Below are positions 27,243 to 39,520 of a stretch of 64,000 nt of DNA, one piece after another. The DNA is taken from NCBI GenBank assembly GCA_003342815.1, contig PTEX01000145.1, positions 372,154 through 436,153 of the forward strand, read 5' to 3'. The DNA is from Eudromia elegans. Taxonomy: Eukaryota; Chordata; Aves; Tinamiformes; Tinamidae. The number at the start of each line of letters is the position of its first letter. The stretch's first letter is position 1. A model generated the notes under the pieces. The model was not told the origin of the DNA. It did no database searches and saw only the letters and a program-made list of their open reading frames with translations. The translations under genes and the position numbers were made by a program.

Positions 27243-27318
27243 TTGATATTCAGAGCTTCAGCTGTGTGACTGCCATTAATGTTAATAGGGGTTACACAGC
27301 TAAAGCCAATTTAATCAA
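27243..27318. repeat. Long imperfect hairpin, probable relic of an ancient palindromic repeat
   Basis: The arm at 27255-27270 (GCTTCAGCTGTGTGAC) is the reverse complement of 27291-27306 (GTTACACAGCTAAAGC) at 14 of 16 positions. The 20-base loop region can pair further (CCATTAA with TTAATAGG, one bulge), and TTGAT at 27243-27247 can pair with ATCAA at 27314-27318. The inner sequence CCATTAATGTTAATAGGGGTTACACAG resembles a worn form of the CCATTGACTTCAATGGGGTTACAC-type amniote repeat. A microRNA-like precursor is the alternative. Nothing in the sequence proves expression. Confidence 0.5.
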
Positions 27319-29601
27319 GTAAAGAACATACTCCTGAGTTAAAAACCTGTCATATGACAGAACATGCATTTTTGTTGAACTAATGAGATTTTTGGTCCTG
27401 GTAGAAATGCACTGTGTTCTAATGCAAGAAAAACAAGAAAGAATATGTGACAGATAGTGGGAAGAATCTTACTGCGGGGAATTACTGTCTGCCATTTTCA
27501 GCACCTTCTCTCCATCTTGTTCACAAACATGCACTTGATGAGGAAAAGGGCCTTTAAAGCTAGCTTTTTAGACCAAGCTTAAAATCAATAAGCCTAATGT
27601 GCCAAAAAGAAAAGCATCCACATATTGTCCAGAGGACAAATTCTCCCTGGGTCTTTAAACGTGTCAGGCTGTCACACAGCTACTGAGGGGTCAAGACTGG
27701 AGGACAAGAGGGACAGAAGCTCTAAGTTATAAGGCAAAATGAGAAATAGGGGTCAAAAACATGAGGTCATGTCAGTGCTGTGAGGCTTGGGAGGCATGTA
27801 GAGCTTCAGCAACAAGGAATTGCTGGTAAAATGGGTAGGAACAACAGTATGAAAGTGTGGGGAGTGGAGGAACTTGCTAGCACAAAGTAGCTCTGTGTGG
27901 AAGCTTGGGTACACCAGCTTGCTCAAGCAAGAGGACTGCCATCAGGAATGTTATTTAATAAAGTGCAAACTTTCTTCAGAAGAAAAAAAAGCAGGCAAAA
28001 TAATTTACTGGTCGTGAGGACTAGCACAGACAGTACATGTGGCTCACAGACATCTAGGAGAATGCTCTTGGAAACTCTGCTGGGCTTCAGTGCTGAGAGC
28101 AGATCTGAACTGGCAAGGCAAGAAGGTTTTATTCTAGGTAGACCATCTGCTTCCTTTACCTTGATTTGAACAAGGCGAAGCTATGTGAAGAACTAACAAG
28201 CTCAAGGGAAAAAAATAGAATTAATAGTGAGGAGGAAAAGGTTAGAGGTACTTCTGCATCTCTTTTTCTGTAAAGTGTAAGTTCCCCTGTCTGAAAGTCT
28301 GCCACAGAGTTTGCTAGGGAAGCCGTCTGTCCTTCATGGACTGATCACATCAGGCACAGGCTTAATTGGCCCAAAGTTTTAATAGAAGCAAGTTGCTGAT
28401 TGTTTATTGTAAAAGTGCCTATTGAACAACAGAATCACTTGAGGGGCAGAGGGATTTCTCTGTCTGAAAAATGACTGTGATATTGGCTGCTATGGGAGAA
28501 TGAGCTGACAACAATCTGGGAACAGCAGGTGCAGAGACAGCCAAGAAATATAGTTCTCCCAGTGGAAATGCAGATAACTGTTCAACAGGGGTCCTCACAA
28601 ACCAGAAGTCAATTAGGCATTGTCAGTTTCTAAAGTCAATGAGAAATAGCGTTATAATTTCTAGTATCTGTTAAAATAAGGAAATGCATGTGCAGAGAAA
28701 TGAGATGAATTTCTAGTGCTGGTGCTAGCACCATGTGGTGTGGGAAGGGACATACAGAAAAGTGGCGCCTGTTTTTCACCACTCAGCAAATAACAGTCGG
28801 CAGCATGGGGAGAAAGAGCTGTTGTCAAGCCTCTTTAATGCCTTGGATCTTACAGGGTAAGGCTGACAGGCATTGCAGAAATTATGGATAGACCTCAGTG
28901 ACAAACCATTTAAACTACCTTTGGGGAGAGATGGCCCCGAGAGATGGTCTTTTGATTTCCCCGTGTTGCGTTTTAGAACCAAATTACATTTGTAACAAAT
29001 ACATGGTATCAAAGAAAAAAAATCAGATGTATTGAACAATCAGTCCTGGATTTTTGTGGACATAGATTGAAGGAATTTATTTTCAGTTCCAGCTTACAGT
29101 AACAGCTTCCAAATAAGGATGTATGGGTCTGGTTTCTAAAATGTTAGTGCTGCAAACTCTAGAACATTTCAAAGCAGAAGGTAAGACACATGATCGTGTG
29201 AGCCTGGGCCAATAATCTAGTTAATCCAATTTAAACAAACCAAAAATCTAACCATAATATCAAAGAATCTTCTAATTTAGCATTATAGTACCAGTACTCC
29301 TTTTACTGGAAGGAAAAAGGAAACAGGTATATAATGTTCCATAGCCTCTCTTGATGTAATAAACTATGAAGTTAACAGAAAAATGAGTGACTTGTCTTGT
29401 AAAGTCAATAAAAGCCTCTTATAGCGTCATTCATCCTTTAATTCATAAATCCCTTTACTATATCTTACAGCTGATTGAACGTATTCACATGAATTTTAAG
29501 GAATGCTAAGCATTAACAGTCCAGGTTCACTTTAGAAGATTATAGATTATAAATAGACCGTAGAAGATTAAAATGCAAGCTCATTTGATAGCTTTACTCT
29601 T

Positions 29602-29636
29602 AAAAAAAAGAAAAGAAAAAAAAAAAGAAAGAAAGG
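29602..29636. repeat. Polypurine tract
   Basis: A 35-base run of A with scattered G (AAAAGAAAAG-type units), all purine on the plus strand. This is a simple repeat or low-complexity tract. Confidence 0.85.
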
Positions 29637-29744
29637 CTTTAGAGCTTTTCAGACTAATTAAAAAAAGGAATGGGAAGGGTAATTTCTGACAGGGTCACAG
29701 AACTTCCCTAAGGATTCAACTGGTTACTCTCTTTCTTGAACTGC

Positions 29745-29770
29745 ACCTCACCCCCACCCCCCGCCTCCCC
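29745..29770 (-). repeat. C-rich tract, G-rich on the minus strand
   Basis: The plus strand has C5-A-C6-G-CC-T-C4. The minus strand therefore has G4, G2, G6 and G5 runs with one-base spacers, giving local quadruplex potential of a two-tetrad or bulged kind. It lies about 110 bases beyond the polypurine tract at 29602-29636. Confidence 0.5.
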
Positions 29771-29819
29771 AGAAAAGCACGTAATCCTTATTTTTTTTCC
29801 ACAAGAGGAATATCCAGAT

Positions 29820-30200
29820 TGTAAGCGCATTGTCTTTAAATGTAGCAGTGATAAATGACTGCAACCTCAAACACTGCAGAACGGTTGACTGCACTGGAAA
29901 CATCAACCTGGCGGCAGTAGCTGAACAAGGAATTTATCAGGGATCTTTTCCAGAGAAACCTTCCAACAGTTGTGTTTTAAAGCTAAATATCTTTTAACTT
30001 AACCAGGCATCTTTCAGCGTATGAACTGCCAACTGAGGCCGCAAGTGGCAGATGCAGCTATCAGCTGTACAATCCTTACACTAATGAGCAAACAAGCTGT
30101 GTTCTACCTCTATAATGTTCACCTGCGTCTACATATAAAATTGCGAGAGAAAAAGTCTTCTTCCCATCCTGCTGTTTGTATCCTCATCCCCGCATTACAC
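29820..30200. promoter_or_regulatory. Candidate conserved non-coding element (speculative)
   Basis: This is a high-complexity stretch without simple repeats or mobile-element similarity. It keeps several isolated CpG dinucleotides, for example in AACGGTTGACTG, CTGGCGGCAG, AGGCCGCAAG and CACCTGCGTC, although the surroundings are CpG-poor. A 60-codon frame at 30021-30203 has no recognisable domain. Selection on regulatory sequence could preserve such CpGs. That is an inference only. Confidence 0.22.
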
Positions 30201-31574
30201 TAGGCAGTATTTCACTGGCTAATGCTGTAAAACCTCATGGTTTTAGCTTGTTCTGGTGGCATGTGCAGTACCATAGCAGATTTTCACTGCTTTGTTTGCA
30301 TTTGTGTCTGCTGCTAGACAGTATCTGAGTCAAGTTAGAGTGATGCCCCTATTTACTGACAATAAGAAGATTCTATTATTCATTCCTACCACTCCAGCAC
30401 AGAGCATCTCTTGGCTTTGCACATCCACTTGTCACTTACAATTAGAAATTTTCCTTTAGTTGGTATACACACAGATACAGACATCTAATGTGTATTTTGG
30501 AAGAGGGTTTAGGTCCCATTTAGTCTGATTAGCGCTTGTAAGGAAAACTGAATTGTACCACTCCTTGTTGAAAAGGAAATGTTTTACAACACCATTCTGG
30601 CAGGACCCCAAGCAGAGACTAAAGAACCAGCATCCCAGCATATGTGAAAATCTAAGTGAGCTTCTGCCAAATCCCCTGCATCAGCCCGCAGCCCAGGGCA
30701 ATCAACCAGGGTGCACATGTGGAGGTCCACAGAGTGACTGCAGTGGTCTTCAGAGAGCCTTCTCATTGCATTTTCAGAAAACCTTGCAAAGTTTATGCCT
30801 GAGCAGTAGCTTGTGACTTGTCTGTAACTATGGGCATTAGGTCTTGCTGCAGTACTGCTGCAATTGCTTTTGTTTCATCAAAGTAATTTGAAGAATAGAA
30901 TACCACCCTTCAGTTATGGAGGCAGATAATAAGCATAAGAACTAGAAGGCAAATAAATGGAGTATTCCTCACTGCGGTATGCAGAAAGACAAACATGTAG
31001 ACACATTAATTTTTTTAATTGTCAGACCCAAGATGTAAATCTTCAAAAGCATAGGTTGTATCTGAGAGTGTAATTGCTCACTCTCCCCTCACTGTTTTAA
31101 TGTTAGCATAAAGAAAATTGTGCAATAACACAGCAGGTGTTAAACATAACAACATTTAACACTAGGAAACCTTTGGCTGATAACTAAATTTGAAGAAAAT
31201 TGATGGAAAGGTTCTAACTGCTCTTATGAATATCTGGAGGATGATAAAGACTGCTCGGCTCTTTCCTCCCTCTTAGTTTAGGCAAATGAGTGTCTGGGAC
31301 CTGTCCCAAATATTCTTTTTCATTTCTGGAGATGACTTGGAACATGTCTGGGTATGAAGAGATGCCAAAACACCCCGAGACATTCATTTTTAATGCTCAG
31401 ATTCTTCTCTGTCAAGTAATTCAGTTTATATAATAGAGATCAGTAACTATTAGACCTCAGTAAGAAGCTCTCTACCTTCATTTGAGATTTCCTCTGTGCC
31501 TCTTGTAGCATTTAGGCCAGTACTGTTATTTCTAAGCCTGAAAGCCTGGCTTTTTGGATGGTTTTGTGGAATTC

Positions 31575-31650
31575 ATTAACACCCTCAACTGGACTGATTT
31601 TCAATTTACTAGTGTGAATAGGAGTCTTTCCACTGAGTTAAGCCCTGCAA
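31575..31650. repeat. Degraded ancient repeat, same type as at 26.5 kb
   Basis: ATTTTCAATTTACTAGTGTG followed by AATAGGAGTCTTTCCACTGA resembles a worn copy of an AATAGGAGTCTTTCCATTGACTTCAATGGG-type repeat seen in sauropsid genomes (from memory). The family name is uncertain and boundaries are approximate. Confidence 0.4.
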
Positions 31651-32099
31651 AACCTCTCAGCCTGTCGGCACAGCATCCAGCCATCTCCTGCTTTCTGTGT
31701 TTGTGCAATGAAGAAAATATGACTGGAAATATCTTAATATAAGAAGAGAAATTCTACCTCTTTATAATGCTCTGTTTACCTTGTCTCAATCTCAGAGGTC
31801 ATTTAGAGTCAACATGCTTTGGAAGTACACAGAGCTATCCTATTTCCTTATCAAAAGATGTTCCCCTAAACTTACATTACTACTGAATGGTCCTAATAAA
31901 TACATACATGTTGCTTAAAATTATATTGTGTGAAAAGCCACAAGAAGAATGTACAAAAAAAAAAAAAAAAGGCATATATTGTCTCAAAAAATCTGTTAGA
32001 AAAGTATCGATTCTATATTTTTGCCTCAGGGTGTCATTAGACTAACTTTACTGCAATTAAATTTGTAAGGAGCCGGATATGTTTTTCAAGCTTCAGGAA

Positions 32100-32570
32100 T
32101 TTACAGCTGACCTCTCATGTGTAACATATGTTTAACAATATACGTGCTACGCTTTAATGTACTGAAACACATGTTGATCTGCCTGGAAGATATGATTTTA
32201 GCACAACGATTGCGCTTCAGGGAAGTGGCAAAGGAGACAAACAGTCAGACACTTGCGTGTGAGAATCCTGATAATTGATTCTACCTTGACGTGATTAACC
32301 ATTGGCTGACTTCGTATTTCCTTCAGAGACTGTTGTTGACGTTTACAGCATGTAATGTTATCTGGGGGTCTACCTGGCTGGTGCTCTAGGCTGATCCAGA
32401 TGTCCCTGGGAGAGCTTTTGAAAAGAAGGCACAGGCTGCCTATGGATTCAAGGGATTTTCCAAATGGGCTGCAGACTTCATTAGCTTTTAATTTCACACA
32501 AGCTCATAAATGTCTCTTCAAAGGGAAATCAGCAGACTGTGGAGGTAAATTGATTTTCAAAAATAGGTAG
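32100..32570. promoter_or_regulatory. Candidate conserved non-coding element (speculative)
   Basis: About 470 bases of high-complexity sequence with CpG retained outside any CpG island (ACGATTGCGCTTC, CTTGCGTGTG, TTGACGTGATTAACC, TTGACGTTTAC). It has two TGACGT-type half sites, a CCATTGGCT CCAAT-box-like sequence and TTAGCTTTTAATTTC. Both strands carry open frames (99 codons minus at 32198-32497, 71 codons plus at 32355-32570), neither resembling a known protein. A cryptic exon is possible, but a regulatory element is the more likely explanation if the block is conserved at all. Confidence 0.28.
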
Positions 32571-32844
32571 GCAGGGTTACAGTTATGTAGCAAAGCTGAC
32601 TAATTAGCAGGTGGGCAATGTTACCTTACAATAAAACTTTGCTGTGAAATTAACACCTTTTATTCTGTATTTTGTGCTGTGACTTGAACTGCTGTTATGT
32701 TATCTCTGTCTCTCAGGATCTTGTACATGCCTTTGAATAGCCTGTACATTACATCTTGGTCTGCTACAAAATAAAATTTTCATCATTCTGTGCATTGTTT
32801 TCTGATCCTTGATAACCATGAAAACATCCTAATTTAGCCTTTCT

Positions 32845-32877
32845 TTCTCTCTCTCTCTCTCTTTTTTTTTTTTTTTT
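32845..32877. repeat. (CT)n microsatellite plus T16 tract
   Basis: Nine CT dinucleotides run into sixteen T, a polypyrimidine tract of the kind seen before splice acceptors. It is followed by GTCTTCTGGCTAG rather than a clean CAG acceptor and no coding frame follows, so it is treated as a simple repeat. Confidence 0.8.
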
Positions 32878-34443
32878 GTCTTCTGGCTAGGAAGTGCATT
32901 AGTCTCCCTTTGCTGCTCACAGGCCTGAACAGGGAGCTGTGAGCCAGTCTCTACAGAACAGAATGAGAAAGTTGTATAGACTTCAGGATAGACTTTGTTG
33001 AAACAGAAAAATTACCTGTTCAGCCCCCGGGGCAGTAAGGCTACATGGTGCCTCAGTGAGTGTTGCTTAGCTCTTGAGGCACAGAATGAAGAAAAAGTAA
33101 ACAACACTGAATAGACTGCAGAAGGAATAAGCAGCAGAAACTGTTTCATCTGCGCTGTAGTGAGGTGCTTAACATAGCTGCTTCTCAGTTCTCCAGCTCA
33201 TTTAGGAAAGAAACTACTGCACAGAAAAATAGCACTGGAGGGCCAAGCGCTTGTTATTTTTCTGTTAGCAAGTAAAAATGGAGCTAGAAAGCCAAAAGAA
33301 GAGATTTAGAGAAGGAAATTAAATTACTCATGAATAACCAAATTGTATCAGTGTGTATATCTTTATGTATATTTCTTTATTTATTCCAAATTTATTCCAT
33401 ACATGTGTGTATATATATGTATGAATAGGTAAAAAATATTTGTTATTAGGAAGAGAACTGTTCCACCTCTAATAAAGCTCATCTTCCTGGGCGAACATGT
33501 ACTTTTTAACTATACTTCAACATATTCAAAGTAGAATAGGCTAACTTTTGCTGATTAGGAACCGTGACAGAAATGTGGATTCTCACAGGGCATGCAGAGG
33601 TATATGCAGAAGAGTTCCCAAAGGCAGGCAGAGCTAGCCAAGTATTGCTTTTCACTCAGAAGGTGTCATTACAGCTCACTGTGATAATCACAGCTAAAAC
33701 ACAGAGCTCTGAAGCAAAGACTGTGTCCTTCAGCATGACACCAGATAATTCATCCCCAGCGTGGGACAATGAGCAACATCTGCAGATGCGGATTGCACAA
33801 TAGTAGCTGCAGGTGGTTACCTGACTGATATTCAACAGCTCCTCTCTAGATTTCTTAAATTTTACCCCAATCTGAGCTCCCAAGAGGAAGCAGAAAGCAA
33901 GGCAATATAATTATATCAAAAAAATAAGGCTATACAATGGAGACATCTTTTTTACCCATGATATTTTCAATATAACTGCCTCTGTACAGATAAGATTAAG
34001 CAAGCTTTGTATGCAGTCTGCAAATATGTGTTGAAATAGATTGAGATGCAGAGAGGGAGTTTGCTCAGCCATCAAAGTGCTCCAGAAAACTTAATAGAGG
34101 GGTCAAGTAATAATCAGACATTGACATCTTAGAAGTTTTCATCTTTTATACCTATCTGTTCTTATTTCTGATGTAGTTTTAAGGACTTTGTTTAGATCTG
34201 TGCCTAATAGTCTATCCTTGGCTCAGTCTCATTAGAATTTCCTATGTCAGCCCCCCTATAATGTTATACCATGCGTGATGGCAAGGTTTCTTAATAAGCC
34301 ACACAATGTGAGTACTTTGCAGAAAGCTGGCTGCTGCTACAAAAGGAGCTAACCTGACTGGTATGCCTTTATCATCTTCCTTTTTGATATTTTGGAATAA
34401 AAAGAACTTATGGAACAAATAAACAAACTGAGCAAAATGTTAG

Positions 34444-34466
34444 AAATAAATAAAAATAAATAAAAT
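34444..34466. repeat. (AAAT)n simple repeat
   Basis: Imperfect AAAT tetranucleotide repeat, about five units. Confidence 0.8.
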
Positions 34467-36319
34467 CAGAAAACAGAAAGATAAGGGAACTAAAATATCT
34501 TATAGCCAGAAGCGTAGGGGCTCAAAGAGTTTTGACTGTTGGTAGGCTCCTTCAAAGGCTAAGGAAATATAAAGGAAACCTCACTTTTCCAGATTATTTT
34601 TAATGCATAGAGAGTAGATGGATCAACAAAAAAGAATGACTAAATAAGTCCATGAAAATGACCAGAGCAACTGGAAATGGAAAACATCGGGGGGTCATCT
34701 AGCTGACCTGGTGTCAGCTCTGTTATTTCTGACATGTTTTGAAATCTATTTTGGATTTATATATCTATCTCAGGAAAAGATGCAGCATCAATTAGAATTC
34801 ACCAGCCAAGTGGTTTGTGTCTGATAGCCTGCAAATTCGTAATACAGGGTAGACATTTTAAATCTTTTATAAGAGGAAGGTGGAGTAACACAGGAATAGA
34901 AGTTATGTAAACCTTTAATTTTTATCTGTGGGAATGCAAGAATTCCACATCTCAGTTCTCCTAAAAATTCATAAAAATGTGAGAATTTCCATAAATGATG
35001 TCAAAGTTGTGGTGAAATACAGTCCTTACAGTAGCTAAAGTTCAATTCTTAATAGTTTGTTCACTTTATAATTATAGTAGGCAACCATATAAAGTGTAAA
35101 GTGAAGTCAACAAAATGTTTAAAAGCTGTATCTAATTATTAAATGGTGCTATTCAGTATCAAAATTGTTTAAATTTCTAAAGACTAGCAATATATCATAA
35201 TAGATTGTATGTCTTGGTCTAATTTCAATTAATACATTTTGTATTTCTTTTCTCATTGTCTAAAGAAATGTTTAAAAAATGGAAAATGTAATTTGTCAAG
35301 AGCACAACTGTAGAAGCAAATAGAATAGGTGTATAAACTGCACATTTTTTTTGTAACTGTTCAATTTGAATAGATTTTGAGCTTTCCCTAGAATACTTAA
35401 AATGCCCATGAGTCTATTGTGCAAAAAGTAAAAAATCTTATTACTATTGTAACACTGTTTTTATTCTAGCAATGTTCTTGAAAAATTAAGCCTAAATATT
35501 TAATAAGATCTTGCACTGGCCATAAGTATTAGAGCATAAATATATTTCTTTAAGCAATACATTTTTTCATGTAACTGTTGCAATGGTATGTATGATTTTC
35601 TTGACAGCTGGCATTAGTAGAACTGTAAGAATCTACAATTTTTGTTCAAATGTTTGACTGCACAAATAAAATTTATTTTTAATTCTTTTGGGGCTGTGAA
35701 TCCAAGTTTAATATTTCTTTCTTTGAGTAGAGGTACTCTATTTTACTTCCTTTACATGGGATGCTTCCATGACTTTTTTTAATTTTGGGGCTGATGGATC
35801 TCAGGAGGCAGCAGGTGTGATATTGGATGTCATTCTCTGGAAATCAAGTGGTTCTTTGTCTGAGACGTGGAGCAGATTTATATTTTCACAGATGTGTCCA
35901 GATTCTACCTTTAGGAAATACTGAATGTTTTGATTATCAAGCCTAATACTTGAGTATATCATAATATATTATATTATCCTCCACCTTAAAAGTAGGAAAG
36001 GTAGAGCTTTGGATTTGTTTTCTATTCTTCTCTTTAGAATTGTCTTCTGATGATTAAAAGCATCACTTTCAAACTAAATTTATTCATTGGCAGCTTATAC
36101 TCATTTGTTTTTGTGCCGGCATTGTCCTTTGGTTTACATAATTCTTTATTGTCTCCAGTGTTTACCCTATTATATTTTTTTAGCAACACAGCATATTCTC
36201 CCTCAACCACGTTTTGACTGCAACAAACAATAAGGTGCTGTCTCCTGCTATTTATGAGTTTCTGTGTTCAACTTATCATTCTAAATATCCCAGCTCTGGT
36301 TTTGTTTCAGTTTGAATTC

Positions 36320-36420
36320 ATCTTTTTTGACATTGGTGGCCAGAACTGTACACATGGCCTTGCCAAAATCATTTATAATGACAGTGGTACATCCAACTTT
36401 CTGCTGGACTTAATCATTTA
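36320..36420 (-). mobile_element. Possible eroded CR1-type LINE fragment
   Basis: The plus strand reads TTTTTTGACATTGGTGGCCAGAACTGTACACATGGCCTTGCCAAAATC. This resembles the antisense CR1 segment ...TGGGGCCCAGAACTGCACACAGTA...GTGGCCTCACCAG, which encodes the [12 protein letters not shown] region. Faint further similarity may extend to about 36640. Divergence is high, so this could be chance or a related older LINE (CR1/L3/L2 superfamily). Boundaries are estimates. Confidence 0.38.
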
Positions 36421-39113
36421 AACTACTCAGGGACAATGCCTCTGCATTCACACACATGAATAGCTCTTGATAATGGTATATTTACTGATGCCCTGAACCT
36501 TTTCCTCTTAATCATCCCTAGTTGATGAAGTGCTAGATTTTGGCAGATTCTTGTTATTGGTCCTAAATTGCCTGCCTTTGCATTTCATATTGGTGGTTTT
36601 GACCTGTCAGTATATAGGTCTAGACATTGTATTCCTGTGCTGTCCCAGTTCTCTCGACAATTTCTCAACTTTCTGTCACACTCGGCTACAGCTACAAGAG
36701 AACAATCATGAATTTGGCATATAAGTTTCCATTTCAAAAGTGACCTAGCTCAGTTTTATAAAGATGGGTACCTAACAGGGTTTTCAAAAGTGTGATGTCG
36801 CCCTCTGCCCATTTTAAAACATGTAAGGGCCTGCCTTGAGGATGGTGCAGGTGTCTTAAAATGCTTTAGACATGCTCTTCCAACTTCTAGGAGCTATTTT
36901 ATATTGTAAGGAATCTTACTGTCTTTATTCAGTTCTTCATACATTTCTGTTTGGACTGCTGAGCAGTTCAGTATCATGCACATACTTCTCAGGTTTCAGC
37001 TCACCTTGCTGTCTTCTGTGCATCCTGTTCTGGGAAGCCTGGGTATTCTTCAGGCATCCTATGGACAGTTTATCTGAGACCAAGGATTCCGTTAGATGAC
37101 CAAGCATTTAAATGTTGCAGTTTATACTGCAGTTATATTACTAAACATATATGTATTTCATAAATGTTATGAGATTGGGAAATCACTGTATTCTTAATAG
37201 GAAAATCAGTTTAAAGCTGAAACCAGGAGTATGCTAATTAAAATATGCATGTAATATGTTAATCAAAAAAATTCAAGAGAGCACATGGGATTACTTAACC
37301 TTTTATCATATGATATCATCCTATTAAATCACAAGAAATAAGGGACAGATAAACAGGAGGGGTGTGTTGCCTTTTAAATTAGTGAAAGACCAGGAAAGGG
37401 GTTGTTGTAAAGCCATTCCATAGCATCCAGGCCCAGGGCACTCTGCTAATCAGCTAGCCCCTTAAGCTAGTTAGGAAAGTGGAAGAACAATGTTTATTAT
37501 AGAGGATGATCATAAGAAGTTCTTATATTATTTCTCTGGATTTTTTTCTCAGTGTCTCTGTTCTACTGCTATAAAATTGTGTTGGAAAATACCATAGATA
37601 GTTTGTCATTAGCAACAGCAATCCTTAAAAATACACTACTGGATCATTATCGAAGAACCTTGTGTGTGAATTTATTTCTCTGGTGTATCACTAGGTAACA
37701 GGATTTACCTCCCATGAACTGCACAGCTCAATTCTTTAAAAGCTAGTTACACTTAAATCTATGAAGAAAAAAGGAAATCTACAGTTAGGAAAATAATATT
37801 GGCACTGTCAAAGTTGCATTGAAAGTTCATGGAAGTTAAGCTTCATAAACCCCTTAGATTCAAACAGAAATTCCACCCTAGAACTCACTAATACTTGGAC
37901 CTGTGTGCATAAATCACATAGGCTCTGTTTTAAATGTTTATCTTATATGCAGCTTTTAAGGGATTGCTTTGATTTGGTACTCTAAATTCTCTGTTCCTTC
38001 AGTAAATTTCTTACTCATCAGGAAGGCTCTAATGGAATCATTACTGAGCCATGTTGTAATTAACTTCTTCAGGCCTTTCTTTAAAGTGATCTTCATAGTT
38101 AGGAACTTTTTTTTATGCAAAATCTTACTCAACAGACAAACTGCTTCATTTAATCATAGGATTTCATTCACATTTGTCCCTTTGGCAAAAAATTTGTTGT
38201 CTGCCAGTGGAGAGTCAATACAACTATGAGACACTGCACTGGTTTTAGTCTAGCTGGAAAATCATCTGCAGAACTGTAAAACAGCAAATGCTTTAGTACA
38301 GTTTATATGTGAGCCAATAAGAAAACAGTCCTGAATTTGTTTTGCAAACAATTAAATTGAAAGTTTTTCATCCTTGTGTTTACAGAATCTCATGTAGAAA
38401 TGGTCACTTTCTAGAACATAACAATACCTCAATACATTTATATTAAAAACAGCAATGACGAATTAATTATTAAACAGAACTGTTACTCTTCCTAAAACCT
38501 GTACTCATCGTACTAGTGTGTAAAAATCTCATTAAAAAGTTTTAAGTTCATGATAATCATCATTTTTAGGAATTTTTTTCAGAATCCAAATGTTTTTGTT
38601 TCACTGCACTAAACAGCAAATAAACACCCTCCTCCCACTCTGAAAATTTAGAGAAAATTGAACTGTGTGTAAGGATGCAAAATAATGAAAAAAAAATTGC
38701 ATTCTTTTGCCTTTTCCCCCGAAGAAGCAAAGTGATTTTTGTCAACCTGGCTTGGTCAGTTAATGGCAAGATTTATTTAGCAGCATTTTTTAATTTGACA
38801 AAATTTAGGAAACATGCATATCTAGTTTATTTGTAGAATCAGTACATATCCTATTGACCAACTTGACCCAACACCTTATGGTAGATAGAAGGTTGAAGCC
38901 TTAAGCAAGTGGAGATACGAGAGGATTCTCTCTCCCTTCTTTTGGAATTGCTTTAAGCCAATAAATTGACTTTGTCAAGGATCAGAAGGCTCCGTGTTCA
39001 TGAGTTTCTTTTACCAGCTCCATCAGCCGACAAATCTGTTTTGGGGACATGATGAAGCTCTGTGACACTTAAAATTAGCAGGGACTCCCTCCTTTGTTCT
39101 TAGCTTTTATGGG

Positions 39114-39144
39114 AAAAAAAAAACCAAACAAAAAAAAAAACCCC
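39114..39144. repeat. A-rich low-complexity tract
   Basis: Two long A runs separated by CCAAACA and ending in CCCC. It could be an old A-rich tail of a retroposed sequence, but no parent sequence is recognisable on its 5' side. Confidence 0.75.
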
Positions 39145-39520
39145 ATCATTTAGCCTTTTGTAAAACATCTTAAATGGAAATGTTCTTAATGTCCTTTAGG
39201 AGTTGTGATTTGCACAACATGTAAGGAAGGTAGTAATATAATTCTGATGTGAGTGACATTTCCTGACAGGGAGATTATAATTGTATTCAATTTTAAGAGT
39301 TCACTTGTCTCGTGACCTCAAAAGTCATGGAACGCCATTGTGGTGTTCTTAAAATAGTCAGGCACATCTGAATTGTTTACAGATCCCTGCACTTTAATTT
39401 AACTGTAACATACAGTCCTGAGTAATCTGTATTACGTATCTGAAAGCTGATTTCTTGAAGAACCGAGAGATTGTTATTTTTAATCGCTAATTGGTGCTTT
39501 CCTCATTTGATAGATTCTAA

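Larger units (their letters stand above)
26586..31574. other. Gene-free stretch
   Basis: No recognisable gene or complete mobile element apart from the short features listed inside it (hairpin 27243-27318, purine and C-rich tracts near 29.6-29.8 kb, candidate conserved block 29820-30200). Open frames are below 91 codons. GC content is slightly higher at 27640-28600 than in the flanks. Confidence 0.55.
31651..36319. other. Gene-free AT-rich stretch
   Basis: No recognisable gene. It includes an A16 tract (31955-31970), the candidate conserved block at 32100-32570, a CT/T tract (32845-32877) and an AAAT simple repeat (34444-34466). From 34.9 to 35.7 kb the sequence is very AT-rich, with a 9-by-8 base inverted repeat TGTGGGAAT/ATTCCACA at 34927-34949. 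Confidence 0.55.

Noticed and set aside
32845-32895. Splice-acceptor-like polypyrimidine tract
   Set aside because: No clean AG with a following open coding frame; better explained as a CT/T microsatellite.
34680-34712. GGGGTCATCTAGCTGACC resembling CR1 3' UTR
   Set aside because: Short match without the flanking CR1 terminus or GGTTGGAAGGGACC block.
37370-37700. Possible old LTR (TGTTGCC start, TATAAAA inside)
   Set aside because: No matching CA end, no AATAAA at a suitable distance and no target duplication; the start resembles the 43170 boundary by only a few bases.
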